A DNA stretch of 61,090 nucleotides from an uncultured Neomegalonema sp. (lineage in GTDB: Bacteria > Pseudomonadota > Alphaproteobacteria > Rhodobacterales > Rhodobacteraceae). The DNA lies in assembly GCA_937995735.1 (NCBI GenBank), contig CALKIZ010000042.1:1-61090 (forward strand). Direction: 5' to 3'. Both the position numbers and the translations under genes were made by a program. This document shows, piece after piece, positions 47,625 through 56,868 of the stretch (the stretch's first letter is position 1; each line of letters starts with the position of its first letter). Under the pieces are notes generated by a model. It was not told the origin of the DNA, did not search any database, and saw nothing but the letters and a program-made list of their open reading frames with translations.

Positions 47625-47731
47625 CGCTTATTTCTCCAAAATCCGATTTAAAATCTTACGCTCCCTCCAAGGGTGTGAGCGCATGAGAAGCGCGTCTATA
47701 AGGACTATAGGTACAAAAGTGAAGGATTATC

Positions 47732-48598
47732 ATGCCCGAGTTGCCAGAGGTTGAGACGGTTCGGCGAGGATTAATTCCGGTAATGGAGGGCCGACGGATT
47801 GTGAAGGCTATTCAGAATCGCCCTGATTTACGTTGGCCGCTACCAGAAAACTTTGCCGAACGCCTAACAGGAACAACGATTGAGCGAATCGGCAGGCGCG
47901 GAAAATATCTGCTCTTAGACCTCGATAGCGGGGAAACTTTGATCGTTCATCTAGGGATGTCGGGACGTTTCTTGATTTATACTGATGGTATTATCCGTAA
48001 GGGTGCTGACTTCCATCAATCTGTCGGAAGCCAATCTAGTAAACATGATCATATAATTTTGGAGATCGAGGACGGAAATCGTGCAGTTTTCAATGATGCT
48101 AGGCGCTTTGGTGCGATGGATCTCTGGCAGACAGCGTTGATCGGGGACCACAAGTTTTTGTCCGGTATGGGACCGGAGCCTTTGTCCAATCATTTCAATA
48201 GCGAGTATCTCACTAAAACGTTCGCAAACCGCAAAGTTCCTTTAAAAGCGGCATTGTTGGATCAGAGACGTGTTGCTGGTCTGGGCAATATTTATGTTTG
48301 TGAAGCACTCTTTGATGCCGGGCTTTCGCCAACTCGCAGCGCTGGAAGCTTAAGTAGTAGAGATTGCAGCCGACTTGTGGACGTTATCCGTGACGTCTTG
48401 CGAAGAGCCATTGATGCGGGCGGATCAAGCTTACGCGATTTTCATGGTGCGAGCGGCGAACTCGGATATTTCCAACATACCTTTAAAGTCTATGATCAGG
48501 AAGGTAAAAAATGTTCAAAATCAAAATGTTCTGGTACGATTGATCGCATTGTTCAAAGTGGTCGTTCGACCTACTTTTGCGCAATATGTCAGAGATGA
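47732..48598 (+). CDS. mutM: Formamidopyrimidine-DNA glycosylase
   Basis: A 288-aa bifunctional glycosylase/AP lyase that removes 8-oxoguanine. The N-terminus PELPEVETVRRGL provides the catalytic Pro2 and Glu3. The lysine of the active site is in IGRRGKYLLLDL. The helix-two-turn-helix is around QRRVAGLGNIYVCEALF. The C-terminal zinc finger has four Cys in KKCSKSKCSGT and TYFCAICQR. It heads the mutM, enoyl-CoA hydratase, rpsT, dnaA order typical of many alphaproteobacteria. Confidence 0.96.
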   Translation: MPELPEVETVRRGLIPVMEGRRIVKAIQNRPDLRWPLPENFAERLTGTTIERIGRRGKYLLLDLDSGETLIVHLGMSGRFLIYTDGIIRKGADFHQSVGSQSSKHDHIILEIEDGNRAVFNDARRFGAMDLWQTALIGDHKFLSGMGPEPLSNHFNSEYLTKTFANRKVPLKAALLDQRRVAGLGNIYVCEALFDAGLSPTRSAGSLSSRDCSRLVDVIRDVLRRAIDAGGSSLRDFHGASGELGYFQHTFKVYDQEGKKCSKSKCSGTIDRIVQSGRSTYFCAICQR

Positions 48599-48691
48599 AC
48601 TTTTAAATCATTTACGAGATGCCGTTGCGCGCCGGGACTCAATCAGTTACCCGTCTCGCTCTACCGTGATATAGATCAACGGAGCTGATAT

Positions 48692-49468
48692 ATGGCTTTC
48701 GAAACAATTGTCCTGGAAAATCAAGGGCATGTAGGCCTGATTACACTTGATCGACCCGAGTCTCTAAATGCTTTGAATGCGACTCTTTTGGGTGAAATGG
48801 CAACGGCACTTGCTAAATTCGAGGCTGACGAAACAATTGGTGCGATTGTTATCACTGGTAGCGACAAGGCTTTCGCTGCAGGTGCTGATATAAAAGAAAT
48901 GGCAGAGCTGACGTACCCCGGCACCCTATTGGACGACTTCATCGGGGGACCTTGGGAGGCGATTTCCAAGTGCCGTAAACCTGTGATTGCCGCTGTTGCC
49001 GGATATGCGTTGGGCGGCGGATGTGAGATTGCCTTAGCATGCGATATTATCATTGCGGCAGATACTGCACGTTTTGGTCTACCCGAAATTACTTTAGGTG
49101 TTATTCCCGGTGCGGGGGGTACACAGCGATTAACCCGCGCCGTTGGCAAAGCCAAAGCCATGGAAATGATTCTCTCTGGACGCTTTATGACGGCAGAAGA
49201 AGCAGAGCGGGCTTGCCTCGTGAGCCGTGTCGTGCCTGAAGGTGACTTGAAGGATGAAGTCATGTCGCTTGCGGCGAAAATTGCAGATATGTCAGGTGTT
49301 GCTGTCATGGTTGCCAAGAAAGCCGTTGAACGCGCTCATGAATGTTCACTTTCTGAAGGCTTAGAATACGAGCGGACAGTATTCTATTCGTTGTTTTCCA
49401 CCGAAGACCAAAAAGAAGGAATGGCGGCTTTTGTAGAAAAACGAAAAGCGCAGTTCCGCAACCGTTGA
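48692..49468 (+). CDS. Enoyl-CoA hydratase
   Basis: A 258-aa crotonase-fold enzyme that hydrates trans-2-enoyl-CoA in fatty-acid oxidation. Motifs are [31 protein letters not shown] (oxyanion-hole region), [15 protein letters not shown], the first catalytic Glu in [20 protein letters not shown], and the second in [18 protein letters not shown]. Length is standard. It sits alone between mutM and rpsT, as in related genomes, without other beta-oxidation genes. Confidence 0.92.
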   Translation: MAFETIVLENQGHVGLITLDRPESLNALNATLLGEMATALAKFEADETIGAIVITGSDKAFAAGADIKEMAELTYPGTLLDDFIGGPWEAISKCRKPVIAAVAGYALGGGCEIALACDIIIAADTARFGLPEITLGVIPGAGGTQRLTRAVGKAKAMEMILSGRFMTAEEAERACLVSRVVPEGDLKDEVMSLAAKIADMSGVAVMVAKKAVERAHECSLSEGLEYERTVFYSLFSTEDQKEGMAAFVEKRKAQFRNR

Positions 49469-49530
49469 CGAAACCCACTAGCCGAGTGTATAGCCCTCCC
49501 CTCTAATGAAACAGGATCGTGTAAAAGCAA

Positions 49531-49797
49531 ATGGCAAATTCGCCTCAAGCCCGTAAACGCATTCGTCAAGCAGCGCGTCGTACCGAGATCAATACAGCGC
49601 GCCGCAGTCGTATGCGTACTTTTGTTCGTAAAGTCGAAGAAGCGATTGCTTCTGGCGATGGTGCTGCGGCTAAGGCGGCTCTGCAAGCGGCCCAGCCCGA
49701 AATTATGCGCAGCGCTAATAAAGGCATTGTGCATAGGAATACGGCAAGCCGTAAAATCTCCCGTTTAGCCTCTCGTGTTAAGGCATTAAGCGTTTAG
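49531..49797 (+). CDS. rpsT: 30S ribosomal protein S20
   Basis: An 88-aa basic helical protein that binds 16S rRNA. The N-terminus [20 protein letters not shown] and the [20 protein letters not shown] block are diagnostic. It lies between enoyl-CoA hydratase and dnaA, the usual alphaproteobacterial neighbourhood. Confidence 0.96.
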   Translation: MANSPQARKRIRQAARRTEINTARRSRMRTFVRKVEEAIASGDGAAAKAALQAAQPEIMRSANKGIVHRNTASRKISRLASRVKALSV

Positions 49798-50149
49798 CGC
49801 CTCTAATCGCTTTATCACTGCGAACTTCTGAACAGCGTATCAACAGATTCGCTGCTTTTTCGTGTTTACTACCATAAAAATCCAAAAATTTTTGATTTAT
49901 TTGCCTTGCGCGACTCGGCTCTCGTTCGTTAACTGTATTTTGAATGTTAATGAGCGACTCGGCTCCAATGCTAATATGAAAACGCATCTGTGGAGCCAGC
50001 TGAGGGGTCGTTTTAAAAGGTTTTGAATGCTTTCTGGCAAATTTATCTTTGATAAGTGCTAGATTTACTATTGGTTTACTTGCTTTTGTTTGCCAATAAC
50101 TTTGATTTTACGACTTGGGCGGTCGTGTTTCTGGGGGAGCACTTGGTAT
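49798..50149. promoter_or_regulatory. dnaA upstream region with a 12-bp direct repeat
   Basis: About 350 bp between rpsT and dnaA with no supported gene. GCGACTCGGCTC occurs twice in the same direction (49910-49921 and 49954-49965), 44 bp apart and flanking two TTAA sites. A 12-bp palindrome CAAAAATTTTTG lies at 49883-49894. I see no good match to the DnaA box TTATCCACA. The region probably carries the dnaA promoter; the repeat could be a regulator site. Confidence 0.4.
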
Positions 50150-51553
50150 TTGACCGATAATTTACCGCCATCAATGGATGCGATTTGGACACAAATCCGT
50201 AATGCCTTGCGCGCCGAAATTGGCGAGGCATCTTATCTGAGTTGGATTGCTGTGTTATCTGGACTTTCATTTAAGGATGGAACGATATGGATTTGCGCAC
50301 CCAACCGATTTATTCGTGATAAAGTTTCAGATCGTTTTGGTTCCATACTTCGTGAATATTGGACAAATGCGGCAACTGGCGTTTTGGATGTCAAATTCAG
50401 TACCGCCAACGAAATAAGACAGCCTGTTGTCACTCAACAAGCCTGTTCGATTGGAGGTAATCGACTTACGCTGTCTTCGGTTCCACAATCGGAAAATAAT
50501 TACGGGTCGACATATGTCACTTTAGACGAGCGTTTGAAGTTCGATACGTTTGTTGTTGGAAAGTCGAATGAGTTGGCACATGCCGCTGCACGGCGGGTGG
50601 CAGAGTCCGATGGACCCGGCAACGCTTATAATCCCCTATTTCTGTTCGGGGATGTCGGTATCGGTAAAACGCATCTCATGCAAAGCATCGCATGGGAAAC
50701 CAGAGAACTTTATCCGCACAAAAAAATGCTCTATGTCTCAGCGGAAAAGTTTATGCACCGCTTCGTTAGTGCGCTGCGTTATAAGAACTCTCATTCGTTT
50801 AAAGAAGAATTCCGCTCAGTTGATTTGCTTTTGATTGATGACTTCCAGTTTATCGCCGGCAAGGAATCAACGCAGGAAGAATTTTTCCATACGTTTAATG
50901 CGCTGATTGATCAAAACCGTCAGATCGTTATCAGTGCAGATAGATCGCCAAGCGACCTTGATGGTGTTGAAGACCGGATCAAATCTCGATTGAATTGGGG
51001 TTTGGTGGCTGATATCGGCGCACCGGATTACGAGCTGCGGCTCGGCGTATTGCAATCAAAATTAGATGCGGTGTTTACTACATCACCGACTCTAGACATT
51101 GACCCTGAGGTTCTGGGATTTATCGCCAAGCGTGTCTCTTCAAATATGCGGGTCATCGAAGGGGCATTAAATCGGCTTGTGGCCCATGCGTCATTATTTG
51201 GGCGTCGGGTCGATTGCGATATTGCAGAACAATTATTACAAGACCTGCTCCGTGCTTATGATCGTAAGATAACCATTGATGAAATTCAGCGCTCTGTGGC
51301 TGAGCATTATGACATCAAACTTTCCGATCTGCTGTCACCACGGCGCGCTCGTGCTATCGCTCGCCCGCGTCAGATCGCTATGTTCCTGTCAAAAGACCTT
51401 ACGGATAAGTCTTTACCCGAAATTGGCCGTAAGTTTGGGAACCGTGACCATACTACCATCATGCACGGTGTTAAGCGTGTGACGCAGCTTTGTAAGGATG
51501 ACTCAGGAACCCGCGAAGACGTTGAGATGTTGCGTCGGAGGTTGCAACACTGA
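50150..51553 (+). CDS. dnaA: Chromosomal replication initiator protein DnaA
   Basis: A protein of about 467 aa that opens the replication origin. The start is uncertain: TTG at 50150 has GGGGGAG upstream, while ATG at 50174 has no such site. Domain I includes RAEIGEASYLSWI. The AAA core has Walker A GDVGIGKT (167-174 in this numbering), Walker B LLLIDDFQF, and the sensor/arginine-finger block DRIKSRLNWGLVADI. Domain IV has the DNA-binding signature with RDHTTIMHGVKRV. Domain II is short. A sirtuin gene follows after 2 nt. Confidence 0.96.
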   Translation: MTDNLPPSMDAIWTQIRNALRAEIGEASYLSWIAVLSGLSFKDGTIWICAPNRFIRDKVSDRFGSILREYWTNAATGVLDVKFSTANEIRQPVVTQQACSIGGNRLTLSSVPQSENNYGSTYVTLDERLKFDTFVVGKSNELAHAAARRVAESDGPGNAYNPLFLFGDVGIGKTHLMQSIAWETRELYPHKKMLYVSAEKFMHRFVSALRYKNSHSFKEEFRSVDLLLIDDFQFIAGKESTQEEFFHTFNALIDQNRQIVISADRSPSDLDGVEDRIKSRLNWGLVADIGAPDYELRLGVLQSKLDAVFTTSPTLDIDPEVLGFIAKRVSSNMRVIEGALNRLVAHASLFGRRVDCDIAEQLLQDLLRAYDRKITIDEIQRSVAEHYDIKLSDLLSPRRARAIARPRQIAMFLSKDLTDKSLPEIGRKFGNRDHTTIMHGVKRVTQLCKDDSGTREDVEMLRRRLQH

Positions 51554-51555
51554 TT

Positions 51556-52248
51556 GTGATTCTAACGGGTGCGGGTGTTTCAGCCGAATCTGGTCTGGGA
51601 ACTTTCCGGGATGTGGATGGTCTTTGGTCGGAATATGATCTCGAAGATGTTGCGACCCCACAAGGATATGCGCGTAATCCAAAACTGGTTTTGGATTTTT
51701 ATAATGCCCGCCGTGCTAATCTGCTGTCAGCGATGCCGAACAAAGCGCATGAGGCGCTGGCGCGTTTGGCAAGCAAGCATGATGTCACTTTAATCACCCA
51801 AAACATTGATGATCTGCACGAACGCGGCGGTTCAAATGACGTGATTCACATGCATGGCTCTCTTGTCGAGTCGCTCTGTACGTCATGTTCTGATGTTCTG
51901 GAGTGGCGCGAAGAAATGACGCCCGATAGTGTCTGTCCACAATGTAAGGCTGTCGGCTCTATCCGCCCCAATGTGGTTTGGTTCGGAGAAATGCCCTATC
52001 ACATGGAGCGGATTGAACAGGTTTTACCAGACGCGAGTTTGTTTGTGTCTATCGGCACGAGTGGTGCTGTGTACCCTGCCGCCGGATATGTAGCGGCTTG
52101 CAAACAATTCGGCATTCCGACACTCGAATTAAATCTTGAACCATCGGATAATGCATTTTTATTCGATGACGGACGGTATGGCCCAGCGACTGATATTGTC
52201 ACACGCTGGGTTGATGAAGTGATTTCAGAAAAAATCAGCAATGCATAG
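51556..52248 (+). CDS. cobB: NAD-dependent protein deacylase (sirtuin, CobB/SIRT5 type)
   Basis: A 230-aa sirtuin. NAD-binding motifs are ILTGAGVSAESGLGTFRD and TQNIDDLHERGG; the catalytic His is His100 in HMHGS; zinc Cys are 108, 111, 127 and 130. The Y-x-x-R motif Tyr49-Asn-Ala-Arg52, which in SIRT5 and CobB favours succinyl and other acidic acyl groups, is present. The GTG start lies 2 nt after the dnaA stop, with GGAGG 14 nt upstream inside dnaA, so its translation probably depends on dnaA. I see no terminator between them. Confidence 0.9.
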   Translation: MILTGAGVSAESGLGTFRDVDGLWSEYDLEDVATPQGYARNPKLVLDFYNARRANLLSAMPNKAHEALARLASKHDVTLITQNIDDLHERGGSNDVIHMHGSLVESLCTSCSDVLEWREEMTPDSVCPQCKAVGSIRPNVVWFGEMPYHMERIEQVLPDASLFVSIGTSGAVYPAAGYVAACKQFGIPTLELNLEPSDNAFLFDDGRYGPATDIVTRWVDEVISEKISNA

Positions 52249-52249
52249 T

Positions 52250-53083
52250 TTACGTCGCTAGCTCGTAGTATTTTGCGATTGCTGCCCAGCCGTCTTCGGC
52301 TGTGTCCACGAAGGAAAAAAGATCAGTGTCATTCGGTCCGATCGTGCCTTCTTCGGCGAGCGCTTCAAAGTTGATGACACGTCGCCAGAACGATTCGCCG
52401 AACAGGATAACGGGAACGGGTTCCATGCGTTCAGTTTGGATCAAAGTTAGTGTTTCGAACAGCTCGTCCATTGTTCCGAAACCGCCGGGGAATACAGCAA
52501 TCGCTTTTGCGCGGAGTAAAAAGTGCATCTTGCGGATCGCGAAATAGTGGAAATTGAAACACAGCTCCGGTGTTGTGTAAGCGTTCGGCAGAGGCTCTTG
52601 CCGTAAGACAATGTTGAGGCCGATAGATTTCGCACCCACTTCGCTTGCGCCGCGATTACCTGCCTCCATGACACCGGGGCCACCGCCGGTTACGACGACA
52701 TATTCTTTGTTGTCATGTTTCAAGGATTCTTGACTGACGCGCTGGGCGAAAAGACGGGCTTGTTCGTAATATTTCGAATTTTCTTTTAGATTTTTGCGCT
52801 GCGTATCGTTTTTAGCAGCCCATGGCTCGACACCCGGTTCCGGCAAACGCGCTCCACCAAATAAAACAACTGTCGATTCAATTCCGTGTTCGCTCAGAAT
52901 CATTTCTGGTTTGAGCAATTCTAATTGCAGCCGGATCGGGCGTAGTTCTTCACGTAGCAAGAAATCCTGATCTGCTACCGCAAGCCGATAGGTCGGGGAT
53001 TCGGATTGAGGTGTCTGTGGAATATCCCCGAACCGTTCGAGGTCTTCTTCGACATGCGTGAGTGGTGATTGTTTTTTCTTCAT
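52250..53083 (-). CDS. LOG-family protein (TIGR00730-type nucleotide phosphoribohydrolase)
   Basis: A 277-aa protein. ATG at 53083 has AAGG 8 nt upstream; the longer frame is the shadow of dapD's beginning. Diagnostic motifs are TGGGPGVMEAGNRGASEVG and PGGFGTMDELFE (P-G-G-x-G-T-x-x-E). Family members cleave nucleoside monophosphates to the base and ribose phosphate; plant LOG proteins activate cytokinins in this way. This is the longer bacterial form with about 100 extra N-terminal residues. It is divergent from dapD and convergent with the sirtuin gene. Confidence 0.9.
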   Translation of the reverse strand: MKKKQSPLTHVEEDLERFGDIPQTPQSESPTYRLAVADQDFLLREELRPIRLQLELLKPEMILSEHGIESTVVLFGGARLPEPGVEPWAAKNDTQRKNLKENSKYYEQARLFAQRVSQESLKHDNKEYVVVTGGGPGVMEAGNRGASEVGAKSIGLNIVLRQEPLPNAYTTPELCFNFHYFAIRKMHFLLRAKAIAVFPGGFGTMDELFETLTLIQTERMEPVPVILFGESFWRRVINFEALAEEGTIGPNDTDLFSFVDTAEDGWAAIAKYYELAT

Positions 53084-53203
53084 CTTTGGACCTTCTCGGG
53101 TTGTTCTTAGCCCTTCGCATGACGGAGAGTGAATCGAAAGATTTTCTTTTGCAGGCGAGTCCGCTAGGTGTGCCGGTGAATGTTTAGACACGAGGAGAGT
53201 CTC

Positions 53204-54049
53204 ATGGACCGCGCACAGCTGCAATCCGTTATCGAAGCTGCCTTTGAAGCCCGTGATGGGGTGAATGCAGATACAAAAGGCGAAGTGCGTGATGCGGTTG
53301 ACGAGACGCTGAATTTGCTCGATTCGGGTGTGCTGCGTGTTGCTGAAAAAGGTGCAGACGGTGATTGGACCGTAAATCAATGGGCTAAGATGGCAGTTCT
53401 CCTGTCTTTCCGCCTCAATGACATGACCACGATAGAGGGCGGCCCCGGCGGTTCGTCATGGTGGGATAAAGTGCCGTCCAAATTCGAAGGCTGGGGCGAT
53501 GCTGAGTTTACGAAAGCCGGATTCCGCGCTGTTCCAAATTGCGTAGTTCGCCGCAGTGCGCATATCGCACCGAATGTGGTTCTGATGCCGAGTTTTGTGA
53601 ATCTGGGTGCATTTGTTGACAGTGGGACAATGGTGGATACATGGGCCACGGTTGGTTCATGCGCACAGATTGGCAAGAATGTTCACCTGTCAGGTGGCGC
53701 GGGCATCGGCGGGGTTTTGGAACCACTACAAGCGGGTCCTGTGATTATTGAAGACAATTGCTTCATTGGAGCGCGGTCTGAAGTGGTTGAAGGCTGTATC
53801 GTGCGCGAAGGTGCGGTCATTGGAATGGGTGTCTTCATCGGGCAATCGACCAAGATTGTTGATCGTGCTACCGGCGAAATCTTCATGGGTGAAGTGCCGC
53901 CTTATTCGGTGGTTGTTTCCGGCTCAATGCCGGGAGCAAATCTTCCAGGGAAAGATTATGGGCCAAGCCTCTATTGCGCAGTAATTGTGAAGCGTGTTGA
54001 CGAACGCACACGCTCGAAAACATCAATCAATGAACTATTGAGAGATTAG
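53204..54049 (+). CDS. dapD: Tetrahydrodipicolinate N-succinyltransferase
   Basis: A 281-aa left-handed beta-helix acyltransferase that succinylates tetrahydrodipicolinate in diaminopimelate synthesis. ATG at 53204 is preceded by GAGGAG. Features are the N-terminal helical domain, [33 protein letters not shown], hexapeptide repeats around [20 protein letters not shown], and [19 protein letters not shown]. It works with DapE, encoded about 1 kb downstream on the other strand, and DapA elsewhere in the window. Confidence 0.96.
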   Translation: MDRAQLQSVIEAAFEARDGVNADTKGEVRDAVDETLNLLDSGVLRVAEKGADGDWTVNQWAKMAVLLSFRLNDMTTIEGGPGGSSWWDKVPSKFEGWGDAEFTKAGFRAVPNCVVRRSAHIAPNVVLMPSFVNLGAFVDSGTMVDTWATVGSCAQIGKNVHLSGGAGIGGVLEPLQAGPVIIEDNCFIGARSEVVEGCIVREGAVIGMGVFIGQSTKIVDRATGEIFMGEVPPYSVVVSGSMPGANLPGKDYGPSLYCAVIVKRVDERTRSKTSINELLRD

Positions 54050-54058
54050 AGATGAATT

Positions 54059-54079
54059 TTTCTCAGCTTAGCTGAGAAA
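54059..54079 (+). terminator. Hairpin terminator after dapD
   Basis: A perfect 9-bp stem (TTTCTCAGC at 54059-54067, GCTGAGAAA at 54071-54079) with a TTA loop, 10 nt after the dapD stop. It is followed by TTATATAAAATT, a weak T tract. Confidence 0.6.
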
Positions 54080-54161
54080 TTATATAAAATTCAAAGTATT
54101 AATCCAAACGCTACACCCATGACATATGCTTCAACCCGGAACAGTACTGGGGGGTGGCAAC

Positions 54162-54860
54162 ATGTTTCGTATTCTATTTGGATTTGAAGGACGAATTGGC
54201 CGGAGAAACTACTGGCTTGCAATCATTGGCCAATGGACAATTCTTCTCGGATTGTTCTTTGCTTTTTCTAGCGCTTTGGCCGCAGCTTTTAGTGTATTTG
54301 GTGTTGATCTGAGCCAAGGGACTGAGAACGTTAATCTTGCCGACCTTAATGAGAGCGAATCTGCGTTTGCGGGCGGTGTGGGAGTAGCGTCGATTATATT
54401 CATGGTGTTTGTTATGGGTCTGTCCCTTTATATGGGAATTGCCGCACAGGTAAAACGCCTCCACGATCTGAATATGAGCGGCTGGTTCACGCTTATTAAT
54501 TTTGTGGCAGTGCCGATTGCTTCAACACTCATTGCATCTGATCCTGCTAATGGTCCTATTGCCCTGTTTATTATGCTCATGCCGATTGGTTTGGGCCTTG
54601 CGTGCGGGTTTTTTCCGGGAACTTTTGGAGAAAACAAATATGGAACTGATCGGATCAGTATTTTTGATGGTGTGGCCCGCACCGATGAAAGTTGGGCGGA
54701 TCGTGCGCAGGCGCATAAAAATGCCCTTCGTCAGCAAAAAGACACCGCCCGCGGCGTTGACCCTGAGGCGGTGTATGAAAAAAAGACCGCGCGGCGGGTT
54801 GAAAGGCGTGTCTCAAGCGGTTCAGGGCGAAAAGGCTTTGGTAAGCGCGGAATGGCATGA
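54162..54860 (+). CDS. DUF805 membrane protein
   Basis: A 232-aa inner-membrane protein. ATG at 54162 is preceded by GGGGGTGG. The N-terminus ILFGFEGRIGRRNYWLA is the DUF805 hallmark (F-x-G-R-x-x-R-x-x-Y-W), followed by four hydrophobic segments and QVKRLHDLNMSGWFTLINF (R-x-H-D-x-x-x-S-G-W). The long basic C-terminal tail (about 175-232) is disordered and ends KGFGKRGMA. The family's function is not established. It lies between dapD and dapE without clear functional link. Confidence 0.88.
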   Translation: MFRILFGFEGRIGRRNYWLAIIGQWTILLGLFFAFSSALAAAFSVFGVDLSQGTENVNLADLNESESAFAGGVGVASIIFMVFVMGLSLYMGIAAQVKRLHDLNMSGWFTLINFVAVPIASTLIASDPANGPIALFIMLMPIGLGLACGFFPGTFGENKYGTDRISIFDGVARTDESWADRAQAHKNALRQQKDTARGVDPEAVYEKKTARRVERRVSSGSGRKGFGKRGMA

Positions 54861-54912
54861 TCCGGTCAGAGCGTTGTGAATTAGAGTTGCTTCGGTATTG
54901 GCGAAAAAGACC

Positions 54913-56055
54913 CTATCGGGTCTGCGAAAACCAACTTTTCAGGATATTACGGTAAATCTGTGTCAGTGTTGTGATGTCCTTTACTTCGACATGCTCATCG
55001 ACTTTGTGGAGTGTTTTTCCTACGAGGCCGAACTCGACGACAGGACAGATGTGACAAATAAATCTGGCGTCAGATGTGCCACCTGTTGTCGATAACTCCG
55101 GTGAAAGTCCTGTTTCGGATTTAACAACGTCTGCAACAATTTTACTCAAGGGGCCGGGTTCTGTGATAAAACTTTCGCCGCTGATCTTAGTCTTCATCGA
55201 GAGTGTGACGCCGGTTTCTTGAGCGGTTTCATCCATCCATTCTTGCATAGTCTCAATCAAAGATGTCCTTGAGTGACTGTCATTAAACCGAATATTGACC
55301 GTCGCTTTTGCGTATTCCGGGATCACGTTGGTTGCTTGATTGCCCACATCAATTGTTGTGATTGCAAGGGAAGAGGGATCAAAATGAGCGGTCCCAGTGT
55401 CCAACTCCCAATTCGCAAGCCGATTTAGAAGAGCGACGAGAGGCGGCAGGGGGTTCCTGGCGCGATGTGGATAAGCACTGTGCCCTTGGACACCCTGTGC
55501 GGTGAATTTAGCCGTGAGTGAACCTCGTCTCCCTATTTTCATCATATCGCCCATACGCTCGGGGCATGTGGGTTCGCCAACGATACAAGCGTCAAGAGCC
55601 TCGCCATTTTCGCGCATCCAATCCAGAATTGCGATTGTGCCGTCGGTTGCGTCTGCTTCTTCATCACCCGTGATCATAATCGCGATGGAGCCATCAAAAT
55701 TCGGGTTTTCTTCAACGAAAGAGATTGCCGCAGCAACGAAAGCAGCCACGCCGGATTTCATATCTGCCGCCCCGCGTCCCCAGATTTTGCCGTCGCGGAT
55801 ATCGCCGGAGAAGGGGTCCATTGACCAACCTTCGCCGGTTGGAACGACATCGGTATGGCCGTTGAATCCAAAGACCGGCCCATTAGTGCCAAACCGTGCA
55901 TGTAGGTTGAGGATGCCGCCACGATTCGGGCGGTTACAGATAAACCCTTTATCTTCAAGTGTTTGTTGCAGAAGTGGGATCGCTCCTCCATCCGCTGGGG
56001 TTACAGAACGGCACTGGATTAATGCGGCGGTCAAGGCGACAGGATCTATACTCAT
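54913..56055 (-). CDS. dapE: Succinyl-diaminopimelate desuccinylase
   Basis: A 380-aa di-zinc peptidase-like enzyme that removes succinate from succinyl-diaminopimelate. Metal and catalytic residues are visible in [20 protein letters not shown] (His and Asp), [15 protein letters not shown] (bridging Asp) and [14 protein letters not shown] (Glu-Glu, with the general base). The Thr-Gly-Gly-Thr-Ser-Asp-Ala-Arg block ([11 protein letters not shown]) and the C-terminal His in [13 protein letters not shown] complete the site. Length is typical. It is oriented against dapD, so the pair is not an operon. Confidence 0.95.
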   Translation of the reverse strand: MSIDPVALTAALIQCRSVTPADGGAIPLLQQTLEDKGFICNRPNRGGILNLHARFGTNGPVFGFNGHTDVVPTGEGWSMDPFSGDIRDGKIWGRGAADMKSGVAAFVAAAISFVEENPNFDGSIAIMITGDEEADATDGTIAILDWMRENGEALDACIVGEPTCPERMGDMMKIGRRGSLTAKFTAQGVQGHSAYPHRARNPLPPLVALLNRLANWELDTGTAHFDPSSLAITTIDVGNQATNVIPEYAKATVNIRFNDSHSRTSLIETMQEWMDETAQETGVTLSMKTKISGESFITEPGPLSKIVADVVKSETGLSPELSTTGGTSDARFICHICPVVEFGLVGKTLHKVDEHVEVKDITTLTQIYRNILKSWFSQTR

Positions 56056-56154
56056 TCTGGGAAAATAGCTCTCTAAGCTATGTGATGCAAAGCCGTGATT
56101 TCCCTTTGTTCAACTCTGTTCTAAGATCATGTCCTGTAAGAAAGGTTTGCACCA

Positions 56155-56406
56155 ATGAAACTGCTTTATTTCGCATGGTTGCGTGAGAGGATCGGGGTCG
56201 GTTCGGAAGAGGTGTCACCACCGCAAGGAGTTGATACTGTTGGGGCGTTAATTGAATGGCTCAAGACGAGAGAACCGCGTTACGAAGCGGCTTTTGCGCA
56301 AACCGCAGCGATTAAAGTCGCGGTTGATCAAGAGCAAACCGACTTTAATGCGTCGATTATCGGTGCGCGTGAAGTTGCTCTCTTTCCTCCGGTTACGGGC
56401 GGTTAA
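56155..56406 (+). CDS. moaD: Molybdopterin synthase sulfur carrier subunit
   Basis: An 83-aa ubiquitin-fold protein that ends in PPVTGG; the terminal Gly-Gly is thiocarboxylated to carry sulfur for molybdopterin. The N-terminus KLLYFAWLRERIGVGSEEV is typical. Its TAA is followed immediately by the moaE ATG, so the two subunits are made together. No other molybdenum-cofactor genes are in the window. Confidence 0.94.
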   Translation: MKLLYFAWLRERIGVGSEEVSPPQGVDTVGALIEWLKTREPRYEAAFAQTAAIKVAVDQEQTDFNASIIGAREVALFPPVTGG

Positions 56407-56850
56407 ATGGCTGTTCGCGTTCAAGAAGAAGACTTTGACCCCACCACCGAGCTTGATGCGTTATCGGCAGGGCGGGACGATATAGGGGCGTTGGTCAGCT
56501 TTACAGGCTTGGTACGGGGCGGCGACGTGTCAGAGATGGTGCTAGAGCATTATCCCGGCATGACTGAAAAAGCGCTGGAAGAGATTGAAGAAGAGGCAAT
56601 AAAACGCTGGCCCTTACAAGGTGTCACAATCATTCACCGTGTCGGGCCTTTGCCTCCGGGCGCGCGTATTGTTTTTGTGGCTACGGCTTCGCGACACCGT
56701 GCGGCGGCTTTTGAAGCTGCTGAATTTTTGATGGATTTCCTTAAAACCCGTGCCCCTTTCTGGAAAAAAGAGAGTACAGCGAGCGGTGCGCGATGGGTTG
56801 ATGCGCGGGAAACTGATGATGCTGCAGCAGCGCGATGGGCTGTGGAATAA
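56407..56850 (+). CDS. moaE: Molybdopterin synthase catalytic subunit
   Basis: A 147-aa protein that forms molybdopterin from precursor Z with MoaD. Family motifs are GALVSFTGLVRGGDVSEMVL, LEHYPGMTEKALEEI, IIHRVGPLPPGARIVFVAT and RAPFWKKE with the active-site lysines. It starts directly after the moaD stop. Confidence 0.94.
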   Translation: MAVRVQEEDFDPTTELDALSAGRDDIGALVSFTGLVRGGDVSEMVLEHYPGMTEKALEEIEEEAIKRWPLQGVTIIHRVGPLPPGARIVFVATASRHRAAAFEAAEFLMDFLKTRAPFWKKESTASGARWVDARETDDAAAARWAVE

Positions 56851-56868
56851 GTTTGGAGTTGGAGTAGG

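Noticed and set aside
49910-49965. DnaA boxes or oriC next to dnaA
   Set aside because: No good match to TTATCCACA was found. In many alphaproteobacteria the origin is not beside dnaA.
49778-49987. A 69-aa minus-strand open frame between rpsT and dnaA
   Set aside because: It overlaps the end of rpsT, has no clear ribosome-binding site and no recognisable domain; the region is better read as regulatory.
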